64,000 nt of DNA from Streptomyces griseoviridis (GCA_014649155.1 BMSM01000002.1:62001-126000), one strand, 5' to 3'; counted from the first letter of the stretch, positions 46,527 to 56,082 are shown. The notes: generated by a model not told the origin, from the sequence alone. Program-made: numbers and translations.

Positions 46527-48500
46527 ATGGAGACGGTCACCTTCGGGGTGCTCGGGCCGGTCACGGCCGGACGCGATGGCGTACCGCTCGCCCTGAAGGG
46601 CCCCCGGCACCGCGCCGTCCTCGCCCGGCTGGTCCTGGCCCGGCGGCGGGTCGTCCCGGTGTCCCGGCTGGTCGCGGACCTGTGGGAGGTACCGCCGCCG
46701 CGGGCCCTGGGCGCGGTCCGCACCTTCGTCGGCGACCTGCGCCGCGCACTGGAACCCGACCGTCCGCCCCGCGCCCCGGCCCGGCTGCTGGTCACCGAGG
46801 GCCCGGGGTACGCGCTGCGCCCGGCGGCGGACGCGGTGGACGCCTGGCGCTTCGAGGAGGCCGTCGAAGCCGCCGGACGGCTGCCCGCCGCCCAGGCGCC
46901 CGGCCGGCTCGCGGTGGCGCTCGGGCAGTGGCGGGGACCGGCGTACGCCGAGTTCGCCGAGGAGGAGTGGACGCGCGGCGAGCGCGCCCGGCTGACCGAG
47001 CTGCGGCTGCGCGCGGTCGAGCGCCGCGCCGAGCTGCTGGTGGAGCTGGACCGGCCCGCCGAGGCCGTCCCCGACCTGGACGCGCACCTCATCGAGCACC
47101 CCTGGCGGGAGGAGGCGTGGCGGCTGCTCGCCCTCGCCCTGTACCGCACCGGACGGCAGGCGGACGCCCTCGCGGTGCTGCGCCGCGCCCGCGCCCGGCT
47201 CGCCGGGGAACTCGGCATCGACCCCGGGCCGCGGCTGCGCCGCCTGGAGGCCGCCGTCCTCGCCCAGGACCCGGCCCTGGACCCGCCCGCCGAACCGGCG
47301 CAGGCGGCGGCCCGGCTGTGGACGGCGGCGACCGAGGCGTACGACCGGACGGTCGCCGCCGGCTCCGGGGCCCGGCTGGAGACGGCCGTCGGCCTGCTGC
47401 GCCACCTCGCCGTCACCGGCGGCGGCGGACTGGAGGCGGCCCGGCAGCACCGTCCGGCCGCCGTCGCCGCCGCCGAGGAGACCGGCGACCCCGAGCTGAC
47501 GGCCCGGGTCATCGGCGCGTACGACGTCCCCGCCAACTGGACCCGCAGCGACGACCCCGAGGCGGCCCGCCGGCTGGTCGAGGCGGCCGAACGCACCCTC
47601 GCCGCGCTCCCCGGCACCCCGGCGGCGGACCCCGCCCGCTGCCGCCTCCTCGCCACGATCGCCCTGGAGAGCCGGGGCGTACGCACCCCGCGCGGCCCCG
47701 AGGCGGCCCGCCGGGCCGAGGAGATCGCCCGGCGCCTCGACGACCCCGCGCTGCTGGCGTTCGCCCTGAACGGCACCTACATGCAGTCCTGCACCACCGC
47801 CGGGATGTCCGGCCGCCGCGACGCGATCGGCACCGAACTCGTCGCGCTCGCGAGCCGCCACGGCCTGGTCACCCATGAGGTGCTCGGCCGTCTCGTCCGG
47901 GTCCAGGCCCGCGCCGCCGTGGCCGACTTCACCGGCGCCGACGAGCACGCCGCCGCCGCGGACCGGCTGGCCGTCCGGCACGAACGCCCCCTGGTGGCCG
48001 TCTTCACCGCCTGGTACCGGGCCCTGCGCCGGGCCGCCCGGGGTGTCCCGTACGAGGAGGCGGAGGCCGGTTACCGGGCCGCCGCGGTCCTCCTGGAGGG
48101 CGCCGGGATGCCGGGTCTGGAGCGCGGCCTGCTCCCGCTGGCCCTGCTCGGCCTGCGCCTGTCCCGGGGCCTGCCGCCCCGTGTGGACCGGCACGCCGAC
48201 TGGGGTCCGTACCGTCCCTGGGCCGAGCCGTTCGCCCTGCTCGCCGAGGGTGATCGGGCCGGGGCCGGGGAGGCCCTCGGGCGGCTGCCCGTCCCGCCGC
48301 CCGACCTCCTCCAGGAGGCCCTGTGGTGCGCCGAGGCCGCGCTCGCCCTCGCCCTCGAAGACCGGGCGGCACTGCGCCGCGCGCACGACGCGCTGCTGCC
48401 CGCGTCCGGGGAACTCGCGGGCGCGGGCAGCGGGGTGCTCACCTTCGGCCCCGTCGACGCCTGGCTGACGGCCGCCGGCCGGGTCCTGGGCGGCCCCTGA
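46527..48500 (+). CDS. BTAD-domain (SARP-type) transcriptional regulator
   Basis: A 657-residue regulator. The OmpR-like winged helix DNA-binding domain is at residues 1-95 (FGVLGPVTAGRDG ... ALGAVRTFVGDLRRAL), followed by the bacterial transcriptional activator domain at about 100-250. The remaining 400 residues are helical, with repeat-like segments and no P-loop, so this is not an AfsR-type NB-ARC protein. SARPs activate secondary-metabolite genes, but no such cluster is adjacent. The divergent hydrolase gene is the nearest candidate target. Confidence 0.87.
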   Translation: METVTFGVLGPVTAGRDGVPLALKGPRHRAVLARLVLARRRVVPVSRLVADLWEVPPPRALGAVRTFVGDLRRALEPDRPPRAPARLLVTEGPGYALRPAADAVDAWRFEEAVEAAGRLPAAQAPGRLAVALGQWRGPAYAEFAEEEWTRGERARLTELRLRAVERRAELLVELDRPAEAVPDLDAHLIEHPWREEAWRLLALALYRTGRQADALAVLRRARARLAGELGIDPGPRLRRLEAAVLAQDPALDPPAEPAQAAARLWTAATEAYDRTVAAGSGARLETAVGLLRHLAVTGGGGLEAARQHRPAAVAAAEETGDPELTARVIGAYDVPANWTRSDDPEAARRLVEAAERTLAALPGTPAADPARCRLLATIALESRGVRTPRGPEAARRAEEIARRLDDPALLAFALNGTYMQSCTTAGMSGRRDAIGTELVALASRHGLVTHEVLGRLVRVQARAAVADFTGADEHAAAADRLAVRHERPLVAVFTAWYRALRRAARGVPYEEAEAGYRAAAVLLEGAGMPGLERGLLPLALLGLRLSRGLPPRVDRHADWGPYRPWAEPFALLAEGDRAGAGEALGRLPVPPPDLLQEALWCAEAALALALEDRAALRRAHDALLPASGELAGAGSGVLTFGPVDAWLTAAGRVLGGP

Positions 48501-48667
48501 CCGATCACCACGGCCGCGCCCCGCACGGGAGCGGCGGACGGGCGGCGCCGCCGGGACGCGCGACACCACCACGCGCCCCCGCCCGGGCGGTTTGCCCCGT
48601 CCGGCGCGGGTCATGCGGCCCGGGACCCCACCCCGCACGACCACCGGCGCAGCGCCGGGGAGGCCCC

Positions 48668-49072
48668 ATGACCCACCGCGTCCGCGATGTGATGTCGCCC
48701 GCCACGGCGACCGTCCGGCCCATGACCACCGTGACCCGCGCCGCCGAGCTGATGCGCGAACGGGACGTCCGCGACGTCCTCGTCGCCTACGACCGCGACC
48801 TGTTCGGCGTGCTCACCGACCGCGACATCGTGCTGCGGGCCGTCGCCGACGGCCGCGACCCCGCCGCCACCCGGGTCGGGTCCGTGTGCGCCCCGCCGCC
48901 CGTGGTGACCCTCGCCCCGGACGACACCACCGACCGGGCCGCCGAGCTGATGCGCCACTACGCCGTGCCCCGCCTCCCGGTCGTCGGACCCGACGGCGAG
49001 GCGGTCGGCGTGGTCAGCCTCGCCGCGCTGTCCGACCCCCGCGCGGCACGCCCTCAGGTGCCCTCCGCCTGA
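48668..49072 (+). CDS. Tandem CBS-domain protein
   Basis: A 134-residue protein made only of two CBS domains (VRDVMSPATATVRP, GVLTDRDIVLRAVADGRDP, VGSVCAPPPV, YAVPRLPVVGPDGE). Such proteins bind adenine nucleotides and act as energy sensors. The ATG at 48668 has GGGGAGG upstream. Its end overlaps the decayed FAD oxidoreductase by 19 bases, tail to tail. Confidence 0.93.
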   Translation: MTHRVRDVMSPATATVRPMTTVTRAAELMRERDVRDVLVAYDRDLFGVLTDRDIVLRAVADGRDPAATRVGSVCAPPPVVTLAPDDTTDRAAELMRHYAVPRLPVVGPDGEAVGVVSLAALSDPRAARPQVPSA

Positions 49073-50246
49073 CCGAGCCGCAGCCGCGCCCCCTGCCGCA
49101 GCAGCTCCCGCTGCACCAGCCGGTACGGCAGCCCGCGCGGCCCGTGCCCGTGGCGGACGGTCAGCGCGGCGCACACCCCGGCCGCCTGCCCGGTCGCCAT
49201 GGCGACCGGCATGATCCGGTAGGACGAGTGCGCGCGTGCGTCCCGGAGACGCAGCGCCCCGCCACCAGCAGCCGCTCGGTCCCCCGTGGCAGCAGGCAGC
49301 GCAGCGGGATGTCGTAGAAGCCGCCCTCCGGCACGCGCCTGAGGACCCTGCCGGTGCCGCGCGGGTTGTGGATGTCGACCGGGTACGCGCCGTGCGCGAC
49401 GACGTCGGGGAAGGAACGCGCGGCCAGGAGCTCGTGGCCGGTGAGCTGGTGGTCGCCGACCACCCGGCGGCTCTCCCGGACGCCGACCTGCACCCCGCTC
49501 CGCACGGCGTACGCCTCCTCGAAACCGGGGACCCGGGTGCGCGGGAAGCGGTCGATCCGGTCCAGTCGCCGGCGGGCGGTGTACTCGGCGCGGGTCAGGT
49601 ACCGGACGCTGGTGCCGAGCACCCGGGTCACGCGGGTGCGGTTGACGCTCACCTCGTGCGGGTGCGGGGCGGTGAAGAACAGGACGTCCTCGCGCGGCAG
49701 CCGCAGGTCCCCGGCGGCCCGCGCCTACCAGGTCCCACAGGCCGTGCACCCCGCGCCACCGGTCCGGGTGGTCGCGCACGTACGCGGCGAAGTCCGGCCG
49801 GGAGGAGTCCGCCACCCGGAACATCAGCGTCATCGGCTGCACCAGCCCGTCCTTTGGCCGCCCGATCTCGTACGGTGCCCCGCAGGCCGCCGCGACGTCC
49901 CCGTCGCCGGTGCCGTCCACCACCGCGGCGTCGATCACCACCGGCCCCGACCTGGTCCCGAAGACCACCCGCCGTCCGCCGTCCGGCGGCAACGCCGTCG
50001 ACGCGAACGCGTGGAACAGCATCAGCACGCCCGACTCGTCCGTCGTCACCAGGGCCGCCGTCGCGTTGCCGCCGAGGAACCCGCACCGCTCGACCAGCAC
50101 CACCCCGCCCAGGCCGCGGCGAGGGCGGCGGCGGACCCGGCCGGACCGCCGCCGACCACCAGGACGTCGCAGCGGCCCCCGTGCCGGGCGGACCGCGGCG
50201 GCAGGGTGACGGTGTGGTGCCCGGCGGGCTCGGGCAGGACCGGCAT
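49054..50246 (-). pseudogene. FAD-dependent oxidoreductase, decayed
   Basis: Fragments of one FAD_oxidored (PF12831-type) protein lie in different frames. The N-terminus with the FAD fold CDVLVVGGGPAGSAAALAAAWAG starts at ATG 50246. A frame change at about 50105 leads to VVLVERCGFLGGNATAALV. Then some 70-90 residues of the family are missing at about 50045, and the protein resumes in LFHAFAS to GVHGLWDLV. A second change at about 49730 leads to LRLPREDVLFF ... RCVSGTHA, and a third at about 49235 to SSYRIMPVAMATGQAAG. The internal deletion makes sequencing error alone unlikely. It shares its start with the pyruvyltransferase stop (TGATG). Confidence 0.88.
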
Positions 50247-51439
50247 CACACCTCCAGGGGCCGAGGCTCGGCCGCGGCGGCGTCCCCGCGCGCGCCGACC
50301 GCGTCGAGCAGCGTGCCGCAGCGCACACAGGTCTCCCGGGACGCCGCCGTCAGTTCCCGCATCCGGGCCCTGAGGTCCCCCTCGCGGCGCGGATACTCGT
50401 CCCAGAGCCGATCCACCTCCGCGAGCAGCAGCCCGGCCTGCTCCCGCGCCACCCCCACCAGCGCCGGCGCCCCGAGCCGGCGGGCGAAGTCGAAGACCTT
50501 GCCGGAGTACGGCAGCGGCAGCACCGGTACGCCGGTCAGCGCCGCGAAGATCACGAAGTGCAGCCGCATGCCGACGGCCAGGTCCAGGTGGCGCATCAGG
50601 CCGAGGACCTGCCCGGGGCTGTACGTGCCGTGCAGGATGCGGCCCTTGTCGGGCTGCGTCATGTGGGAGAGCACGGCGTGCGCGTGCCGTACGTCGTGCC
50701 GCTCCATCGGCAGGAAGACCACGTGCGCGTCCAGCCGCCGCACCAGGAAGTCCGCGACCGTGGCGAGCAGCGCGTGGTAGTCGCTCTCGTCGAGTTTCTC
50801 CGCCGCCCGGCCGGGCTCCCGTACCGACATCCCCACCAGCCGGCCGTCGGCGGGCACGCCCTCGTCGCGCATCATCGCGTCGGTGAACGGCTCCGGGCGC
50901 AGCAGCAGCGCCGGGTCGGCGGTGACGGTGACCTCCCGTTCCAGGCCCACCTCCTCCAGGACCAGCCGCGACTCCTCGTCGCGGACGACCACGTCGTCCA
51001 TGCCGGCCAGCACCGTGCGGACCGCCTCCCGGTCCTCGGCCTCCCGCAGCGGCCCGGCGCCGATGGCGTAGGCGAAGGTCGGTACGTGCCGGTCCTGCGC
51101 GGCGCGCACCAGCCGCAGATAGCGCCGGGCCTCCCCGTCGAAGAGGATGCCGCCGCCGCCCAGCACCAGCAGGTCCAGACCGGGCAGCACGTCCAGGACG
51201 CGGTTGCGGCTGACGCCCTCCCAGTCGACCACCTCGTCGGCTTCGTGGTGGTGGGCGCGGGTGTGCTCGGCGTCGCGGCTGAACACGACCAGGCGGGCGT
51301 CCGGCCGGTGGGCGCGCAGACAGCCCAGGACGCAGGTCAGGATCGCCTCGTCGCCGGTGTTGAAACCGCCGTAGGAGCCGAGCACGCCGATGCGCGGGCC
51401 GGGCCGGGCGGAGGGCGGATGCGAAGGTGCGAGAGTCAT
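50246..51439 (-). CDS. Polysaccharide pyruvyl transferase family protein
   Basis: A 397-residue protein of the pyruvyl transferase family (CsaB/WcaK type), which adds pyruvate ketals to cell-wall polymers or exopolysaccharides from PEP. Typical features are IGVLGSYGGFNTGDEAIL near residues 17-34, LVLGGGGILFD near 91-101 and the C-terminal VGMRLHFVIFAALTGVPVLPLPY near 320-342. The start has GGGAG upstream. It is followed by the decayed FAD gene in the same operon, so this unit has lost its second member. Confidence 0.88.
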   Translation of the reverse strand: MTLAPSHPPSARPGPRIGVLGSYGGFNTGDEAILTCVLGCLRAHRPDARLVVFSRDAEHTRAHHHEADEVVDWEGVSRNRVLDVLPGLDLLVLGGGGILFDGEARRYLRLVRAAQDRHVPTFAYAIGAGPLREAEDREAVRTVLAGMDDVVVRDEESRLVLEEVGLEREVTVTADPALLLRPEPFTDAMMRDEGVPADGRLVGMSVREPGRAAEKLDESDYHALLATVADFLVRRLDAHVVFLPMERHDVRHAHAVLSHMTQPDKGRILHGTYSPGQVLGLMRHLDLAVGMRLHFVIFAALTGVPVLPLPYSGKVFDFARRLGAPALVGVAREQAGLLLAEVDRLWDEYPRREGDLRARMRELTAASRETCVRCGTLLDAVGARGDAAAAEPRPLEV

Positions 51440-51638
51440 CCGGGTGCTCCCTTCACATCGGGCCGGGCAGGCCGCCGGCCGGGGTCGTGCTCAGGCGGGC
51501 GGGGCCTGCGCAGGGACCCGGGTTGCCTGCGCGTGCCGCCCGGAAACACCACTTCTGTGGGGGAATGGGTGGCCGGGTGGGGAAGGGATGACCGGCAGTG
51601 GCACCGACCCAGCCCCGTCCCCGGTCCCAGGAGCCCCC

Positions 51639-52583
51639 GTGAACGTCTCCCTCACCGTCTGGCTGCTCACCGTCGCGGCCCTGTGCGTGCTGATCGCCGC
51701 CGACTTCCTCATCGGCCGCAGACCGCACGACGTGTCGATCCGGGAGGCCGGGATCTGGACGGGCGTCTGGGTGGCCCTGGCCTGCCTGTTCGGCGTGGGA
51801 CTGCTGGTGTGGGGCGGGGGCGGGCCGGCGGGGGAGTTCTTCGCCGGGTACCTCACCGAGAAGTCGCTGAGCGTCGACAACCTCTTCGTCTTCGTCCTGA
51901 TCATGTCGAAGTTCGCCGTGCCGTCGCCGTACCAGCAGCGGGTGCTCATGGTCGGCGTCCTGGTCGCCCTCGTGCTGCGCGCCGGGTTCATCGCGGCCGG
52001 CGCGGCGATCATCTCCGCCTTCTCCTGGGTCTTCTACCTGTTCGGCGCCTTCCTGATCTGGACCGCCTGGAAACTGATCCAGGACGCCCGCGGGAAGGGG
52101 CACGAGGAGGAGTACGAGGAGAACAAGCTGCTGAAGGCGGCCGAGCGCCGCTTCGGCGTGGCCGACCGCTACCACGGCACCAGGCTGTGGATCGAGCGGG
52201 ACGGGAAGCGGGTCATGACCCCGATGCTGGTCGTGATGCTCGCGATCGGCACCACCGACGTCCTGTTCGCCCTGGACTCCATCCCCGCCATCTACGGCCT
52301 CACCCAGGACCCGTACATCGTCTTCACCGCCAACGCCTTCGCCCTCATGGGACTGCGCCAGCTCTACTTCCTCATCGGCGGCCTGCTCAGGCGGCTGGTC
52401 CACCTCTCCTACGGCCTGTCGGTCATCCTCGCTTTCATCGGCGTCAAGCTGGTGCTGCACGCCCTGCACGAGTCGGGGGTGCGCGTCCCGGAGATCGGCA
52501 TCCCGTTCTCCCTGGGCTTCATCGTGCTCGTCCTCGCCGTCACGACACTGACCAGCCTGCGGGCCTCCCGGAACGCCCCCTAG
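51639..52583 (+). CDS. TerC-family membrane protein
   Basis: A 314-residue integral membrane protein of the TerC/Alx type with about eight hydrophobic segments. Conserved acidic motifs are ADFLIGR near 20, EKSLSVDNLFVF near 73-84 and TTDVLFALDSIPAIYGLT near 202-219. The family is linked to tellurite resistance and to metal (manganese) export at the membrane. I use the GTG at 51639 with AGGAG upstream; longer in-frame starts lack good sites. Its TAG stop shares the palindrome CTAG with the stop of the convergent XRE gene. Confidence 0.9.
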   Translation: MNVSLTVWLLTVAALCVLIAADFLIGRRPHDVSIREAGIWTGVWVALACLFGVGLLVWGGGGPAGEFFAGYLTEKSLSVDNLFVFVLIMSKFAVPSPYQQRVLMVGVLVALVLRAGFIAAGAAIISAFSWVFYLFGAFLIWTAWKLIQDARGKGHEEEYEENKLLKAAERRFGVADRYHGTRLWIERDGKRVMTPMLVVMLAIGTTDVLFALDSIPAIYGLTQDPYIVFTANAFALMGLRQLYFLIGGLLRRLVHLSYGLSVILAFIGVKLVLHALHESGVRVPEIGIPFSLGFIVLVLAVTTLTSLRASRNAP

Positions 52584-53422
52584 CCGGTCGGTGTCTGCGT
52601 GCCCAGCACGGTGACCAGGGAGAGCTTCTCGGCGTCGGCGGTGCCCGGCTCGGCGGAGTACACCATCACCCGCAGATCACCGCCCGCCACCGTGAGTACG
52701 TCGCAGTCCAGCTCCAGCGGACCCACCCGGGGATGGCCGATCGTCTTGCGGGCGGCCTCGTGCCGGCCGACGATCCCCGACTCCCACAGCTCGGCGAAGC
52801 GTCCGCTCGCCGCGCGCAGGTCCGCCACCAGCCGCCGCAGCCCCAGGTCGGCCGGGTACCGGCTCACCGTCGTGCGCAGGTCCGCGACCAGCGCCTCCTC
52901 GAACGCCCGCCGCTCCCCGGGGCTCTGCCGAGCCCGGCCGCCGGGGCCGGCGAAGTGCCGCCACACGTGGTTGCGCTCGTGCCCGCGCCGCCCGGACGGG
53001 TCGCCCATCAGCGCCGCGTACGGCTGGTTGGCGAGCAGCAGCGTCCACGCCGCGTCGAACACGGCGACCGGGGTGCCGGCCAGCCGGTCCAGCAGCCGGC
53101 GCACGCTCGGCGGGATGTACTGGGGGACCGTGTCCGGGCCCGGCGGCACCAGTCCGGCCAGCCGGTACAGATGGGCCCGCTCGTCCGGCGGCAGCCGCAG
53201 CGCGCGGGCCAGCGCCTCCACGACCTGCGCCGAGGGGTGGGCCGCCCGGCCCTGTTCCAGCCGGGTGACGTAGTCGACGGAGATGCCGGCCAGCAGCGCC
53301 AGTTCCTCCCGGCGCAGCCCGGCCGCGCGCCGGGGACCGCCGGCCGGCAGCCCGGCCGACGCGGGGGAGACCCGGTCGCGCCAGCGGCGTACGGCCCGTC
53401 CGAACTCGGTCGTCGTCGTCAT
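52580..53422 (-). CDS. XRE-family regulator with MmyB-like ligand domain
   Basis: A 280-residue regulator. The helix-turn-helix is near residues 30-85 (GLRREELALLAGISVDYVTRLEQGRAAHPS). A C-terminal MmyB-like domain follows (VFDAAWTLLLANQPYAALMGDPS, then RYPADLGLRRLVADLRAAS), which in this family binds fatty acids. Targets unknown; neighbouring genes on the same strand include the esterase. The start at 53422 gives the common N-terminus MTTTTEFG. Confidence 0.9.
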   Translation of the reverse strand: MTTTTEFGRAVRRWRDRVSPASAGLPAGGPRRAAGLRREELALLAGISVDYVTRLEQGRAAHPSAQVVEALARALRLPPDERAHLYRLAGLVPPGPDTVPQYIPPSVRRLLDRLAGTPVAVFDAAWTLLLANQPYAALMGDPSGRRGHERNHVWRHFAGPGGRARQSPGERRAFEEALVADLRTTVSRYPADLGLRRLVADLRAASGRFAELWESGIVGRHEAARKTIGHPRVGPLELDCDVLTVAGGDLRVMVYSAEPGTADAEKLSLVTVLGTQTPTG

Positions 53423-53488
53423 GGTCCCAGTGAACACCGCCCGGCGGCCGGGTACCTGGTACCGCTGGTCCCAGGCGGCGCGGACCGC

Positions 53489-54454
53489 TCAGCGCAGGCG
53501 GCGCAGCCAGTCCAGCCGGGCCGCGCGCGCCGAACGGGAGACGGCCGCGTCCGGCGCGAGGGCGTCGAAGCCGTGGTATCCGCCGGGCCACACATGCAGT
53601 TCCGCGACGCCGCCGGCCGCCCACAGCCGGGAGGCGTAGGCGACGGTCTCGTCCCGGAAGGTCTCCGCCGACCCGACGTCCAGGAAGGCCGGGGGCAGCC
53701 CCGACAGATCACGGGCCCGGGCGGGCGCCGCGTACGGGGAGACGCCGGGGCCGCCCGCCCGCTCGCCCAGCAGCGCCCGCCACGCGGTCGCGCTCGCCGA
53801 GCGGTCCCAGGTGCCGAGGCCCGCCAGCTGACGGGCGGAGACCGAGTCGCCCCGGTCGTCGAGCATCGGGGACATCAGCAGCTGGCCGGCCGGACGGGGC
53901 CCGCCGCGGTCCCGGGCGAGCAGCGCCAGCGCGGCACAGAGCCCGCCGCCCGCGCTCGCGCCCACCGCCACGATCCGCGCCGGGTCGGCGCCCAGCTCCG
54001 CCGCGTGCCCGGCGGTCCACAGCAGCCCGGCGTAGACGTCCTCCACCGGGGCGGGGTGCGGATGCTCCGGGGCCAGCCGGTACTCCACCGACACCACGAC
54101 CGCGCCCAGCTCCGCCGCCCAGGTCAGCGGCTCCTCCAGACCGGCCCGGTTGGTGCCGAGGACCAGGCCGCCGCCGTGCACGTGGTACAGGACGGGCAGC
54201 GGCCCCGGCGCGGGCGGGGCGACCGGCCGGCAGACCAGCAGGGAGAGGTCCGGGGCACCGGGCGGGCCGGGCACCCACCGGTCCGCCGCGTCGAACGCCC
54301 CGCCGCGCGTCGGGTCCAGCGCGGCGGCCAGCTCCCGGCCCGTGGCGCGGCGCGCGGGGATGTCTTCCGGCGCCAGACCCGGACCGGCGTCCGGACCGAG
54401 CTGTTCCAGGGCGGCGGCGAGTTCGGGGTCGAACGGGGGCGGGACCTCGGTCAT
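53489..54454 (-). CDS. Hormone-sensitive-lipase family esterase
   Basis: A 321-residue alpha/beta hydrolase of the HSL (family IV) type. The oxyanion motif HGGGLVLG is near residue 92, YRLAPEHPHP near 125 and the nucleophile serine in GASAGGG near 164. The acid is probably in the DVGSAETFRDE region, and the histidine is in GGYHGFD near 294. It should hydrolyse short acyl esters in the cytoplasm. GGAGGAG precedes the ATG at 54454. Confidence 0.9.
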   Translation of the reverse strand: MTEVPPPFDPELAAALEQLGPDAGPGLAPEDIPARRATGRELAAALDPTRGGAFDAADRWVPGPPGAPDLSLLVCRPVAPPAPGPLPVLYHVHGGGLVLGTNRAGLEEPLTWAAELGAVVVSVEYRLAPEHPHPAPVEDVYAGLLWTAGHAAELGADPARIVAVGASAGGGLCAALALLARDRGGPRPAGQLLMSPMLDDRGDSVSARQLAGLGTWDRSASATAWRALLGERAGGPGVSPYAAPARARDLSGLPPAFLDVGSAETFRDETVAYASRLWAAGGVAELHVWPGGYHGFDALAPDAAVSRSARAARLDWLRRLR

Positions 54455-54624
54455 CGTGCTCCTCCACACCGGGCCGCTGCGGCAGTGCGGCCCACCACCA
54501 TCGTCCCTGCCCCGCACGGGCCGTGCCGTGCGCGGACTCGGAGTGCCGATTCCCGCGGCGACGCGCCCGGGACGCCGCGGGGCCGGAGCCCCGTAGGACT
54601 CCGGCCCCGGAACCACCCGGAGGG

Positions 54625-55188
54625 TCAGGCGGCGGCGGCCTCGCCCGCGTGGGCGTGCAGGCGCGCGACGACCTCGGTCAGCTGGGCGGCGACCTCGGAG
54701 TCGTCCACCGGGTGGGTCCCGGCGAAGCGGGTCACCGAACCGGGGATGGACAGCTTCAGGTCCTCGATCACCTTGCCGCCGGCGATGCCCACGGCCTTGC
54801 GGGTCTCGTCCTGCGCCCACACGCCGCCGTACTGGCCGAAGGCGGTGCCGATCACGGCGACGGGCTTGCCGCCGAAGGCGCCGGCGCCGAACGGGCGGGA
54901 CAGCCAGTCGATGGCGTTCTTCAGCACGGCCGGCATGGTGCCGTTGTACTCGGGCGACAGGATCAGGAAGGCGTCGGCGGCCTGCGCGGCCTCCCGCAGC
55001 CGGACGGCGGCGGCCGGGACACTGCCCTCGACGTCGATGTCCTCGTTGTAGAACGGGACCTCGGCGAGGCCCTCGTAGAGCTGGACGTCGGCACCCTCCG
55101 GGGCGAGCTTGCCGGCCGCCTCGGCGAGCTGGCGGTTGTGCGAACCGGCGCGAAGGCTGCCGACGAGGGCGAGGATGCGAACAGACAT
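54625..55188 (-). CDS. NADPH-dependent FMN reductase (quinone/azo reductase type)
   Basis: A 187-residue flavodoxin-fold reductase. The phosphate loop GSLRAGSHNRQLAE is near residues 10-23 and the FMN contact SPEYNGTMPAVLKNAIDW near 78-95. Members reduce quinones, chromate or azo dyes at the expense of NADPH. It is divergent from the TetR gene, with two operator-like dyads between, so it is probably the repressor's target. Confidence 0.92.
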   Translation of the reverse strand: MSVRILALVGSLRAGSHNRQLAEAAGKLAPEGADVQLYEGLAEVPFYNEDIDVEGSVPAAAVRLREAAQAADAFLILSPEYNGTMPAVLKNAIDWLSRPFGAGAFGGKPVAVIGTAFGQYGGVWAQDETRKAVGIAGGKVIEDLKLSIPGSVTRFAGTHPVDDSEVAAQLTEVVARLHAHAGEAAAA

Positions 55189-55227
55189 GGTGATGACTCC
55201 AGGCGCTGAAACACTGCGGAAACGAAC

Positions 55228-55241
55228 CGGACCGAGGTCCG
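55228..55241. promoter_or_regulatory. TetR-type operator 1
   Basis: CGGACC-GA-GGTCCG is a perfect inverted repeat with two spacer bases, extended by AA and TT outside. It lies 40 bases upstream of the FMN reductase start and shares GGAC-N4-GTCC with the second site. Confidence 0.65.
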
Positions 55242-55264
55242 TTTAAAGTTGTAGCACCTTAAGC

Positions 55265-55276
55265 GGACTACGGTCC
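55265..55276. promoter_or_regulatory. TetR-type operator 2
   Basis: GGAC-TACG-GTCC, the same GGAC-N4-GTCC pattern as the site at 55228, 31 bases upstream of the TetR start. Two sites in one divergent gap suggest autoregulation and control of the reductase. Confidence 0.55.
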
Positions 55277-55307
55277 AGTTCTCTTCCCGATGCTCTACGC
55301 TGACGCC

Positions 55308-55982
55308 ATGTCCGCCACCCTTCCGCCCCCGCCCGGACCACGCCCCCAGCTGCCCGTGGAGTTGCTCGACACGCTGCCGTCGGGTTTCGATCCGGTGGCG
55401 GACGAGCCGTGCCTGCGCGCCGACGCCGCCCGCAACCGCGCCCGGCTGCTGGAGGCCGCCGCCCGGCTGGTCGCCGAGCACGGCGCCGCCGGCGTCACCA
55501 TGGAGGCGGTGGCCGCGGCGGCCCAGGTGGGCAAGGGCACCGTCTTCCGCCGTTTCGGCGACCGCACCGGCCTGCTGATGGCCCTGATGGACCACTCGGA
55601 GAAGAAGTTCCAGGCCGCGCTGCTCAGCGGCCCGCCGCCGCTGGGGCCCGGCGCCCCGCCCGCCGAGCGGCTGCGCGCCTTCGGCCTCGCCATGCTGAGC
55701 CGCGCCGGTGAGGAACTGGAACTGCAACTGGCCGCCGAACCCGCTCCCGAGCGCCGCTACACCGTCCCGGCCCGCCGCTTCCACCGCGCCCACGTCGCCC
55801 TGCTGCTGCGCCAGGCGGCGCCCGACGCCGACAGCGAACTGCTCGCCCACACGCTGCTGTCCTCCCTCGACCCGGCGCTGATCCACCATCTGACCGTGCA
55901 GTGCGGGCAGCCGCTGGAGCGCCTGGAGCGGGCGTGGACGGACCTGGTGGCCCGGACGACCGGGACCGCGCCGCCGGAGTGA
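55308..55982 (+). CDS. TetR-family regulator
   Basis: A 224-residue TetR repressor. The helix-turn-helix covers about residues 45-90 (RARLLEAAARLVAEHGAAGVTMEAVAAAAQVGKGTVFRRFGDR), behind an unusual 40-residue proline-rich N-terminal extension. The ligand domain is helical. I use the ATG at 55308; an earlier ATG at 55290 would add six residues. It faces the FMN reductase across two GGAC-N4-GTCC sites. Confidence 0.92.
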   Translation: MSATLPPPPGPRPQLPVELLDTLPSGFDPVADEPCLRADAARNRARLLEAAARLVAEHGAAGVTMEAVAAAAQVGKGTVFRRFGDRTGLLMALMDHSEKKFQAALLSGPPPLGPGAPPAERLRAFGLAMLSRAGEELELQLAAEPAPERRYTVPARRFHRAHVALLLRQAAPDADSELLAHTLLSSLDPALIHHLTVQCGQPLERLERAWTDLVARTTGTAPPE

Positions 55983-56082
55983 GCACGGCGGCGGCCCGGC
56001 GCGGACGCCGGCGGGCCCCGTCCGGCCGGTCCGCCCTCGTGCGGGCACCGGGTCCGGTCCCGGCGGGCAGCGGTGGGGCCGG

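Noticed and set aside
52580..52583. Shared CTAG stop palindrome between TerC and XRE genes
   Set aside because: A neat coincidence of convergent ends, with no functional implication.
50558..55051. A 1497-residue open frame on the plus strand
   Set aside because: It is the complement of several convincing genes, has low-complexity Arg/Gly/Ala-rich sequence and matches no family. High GC removes stop codons from shadow frames.
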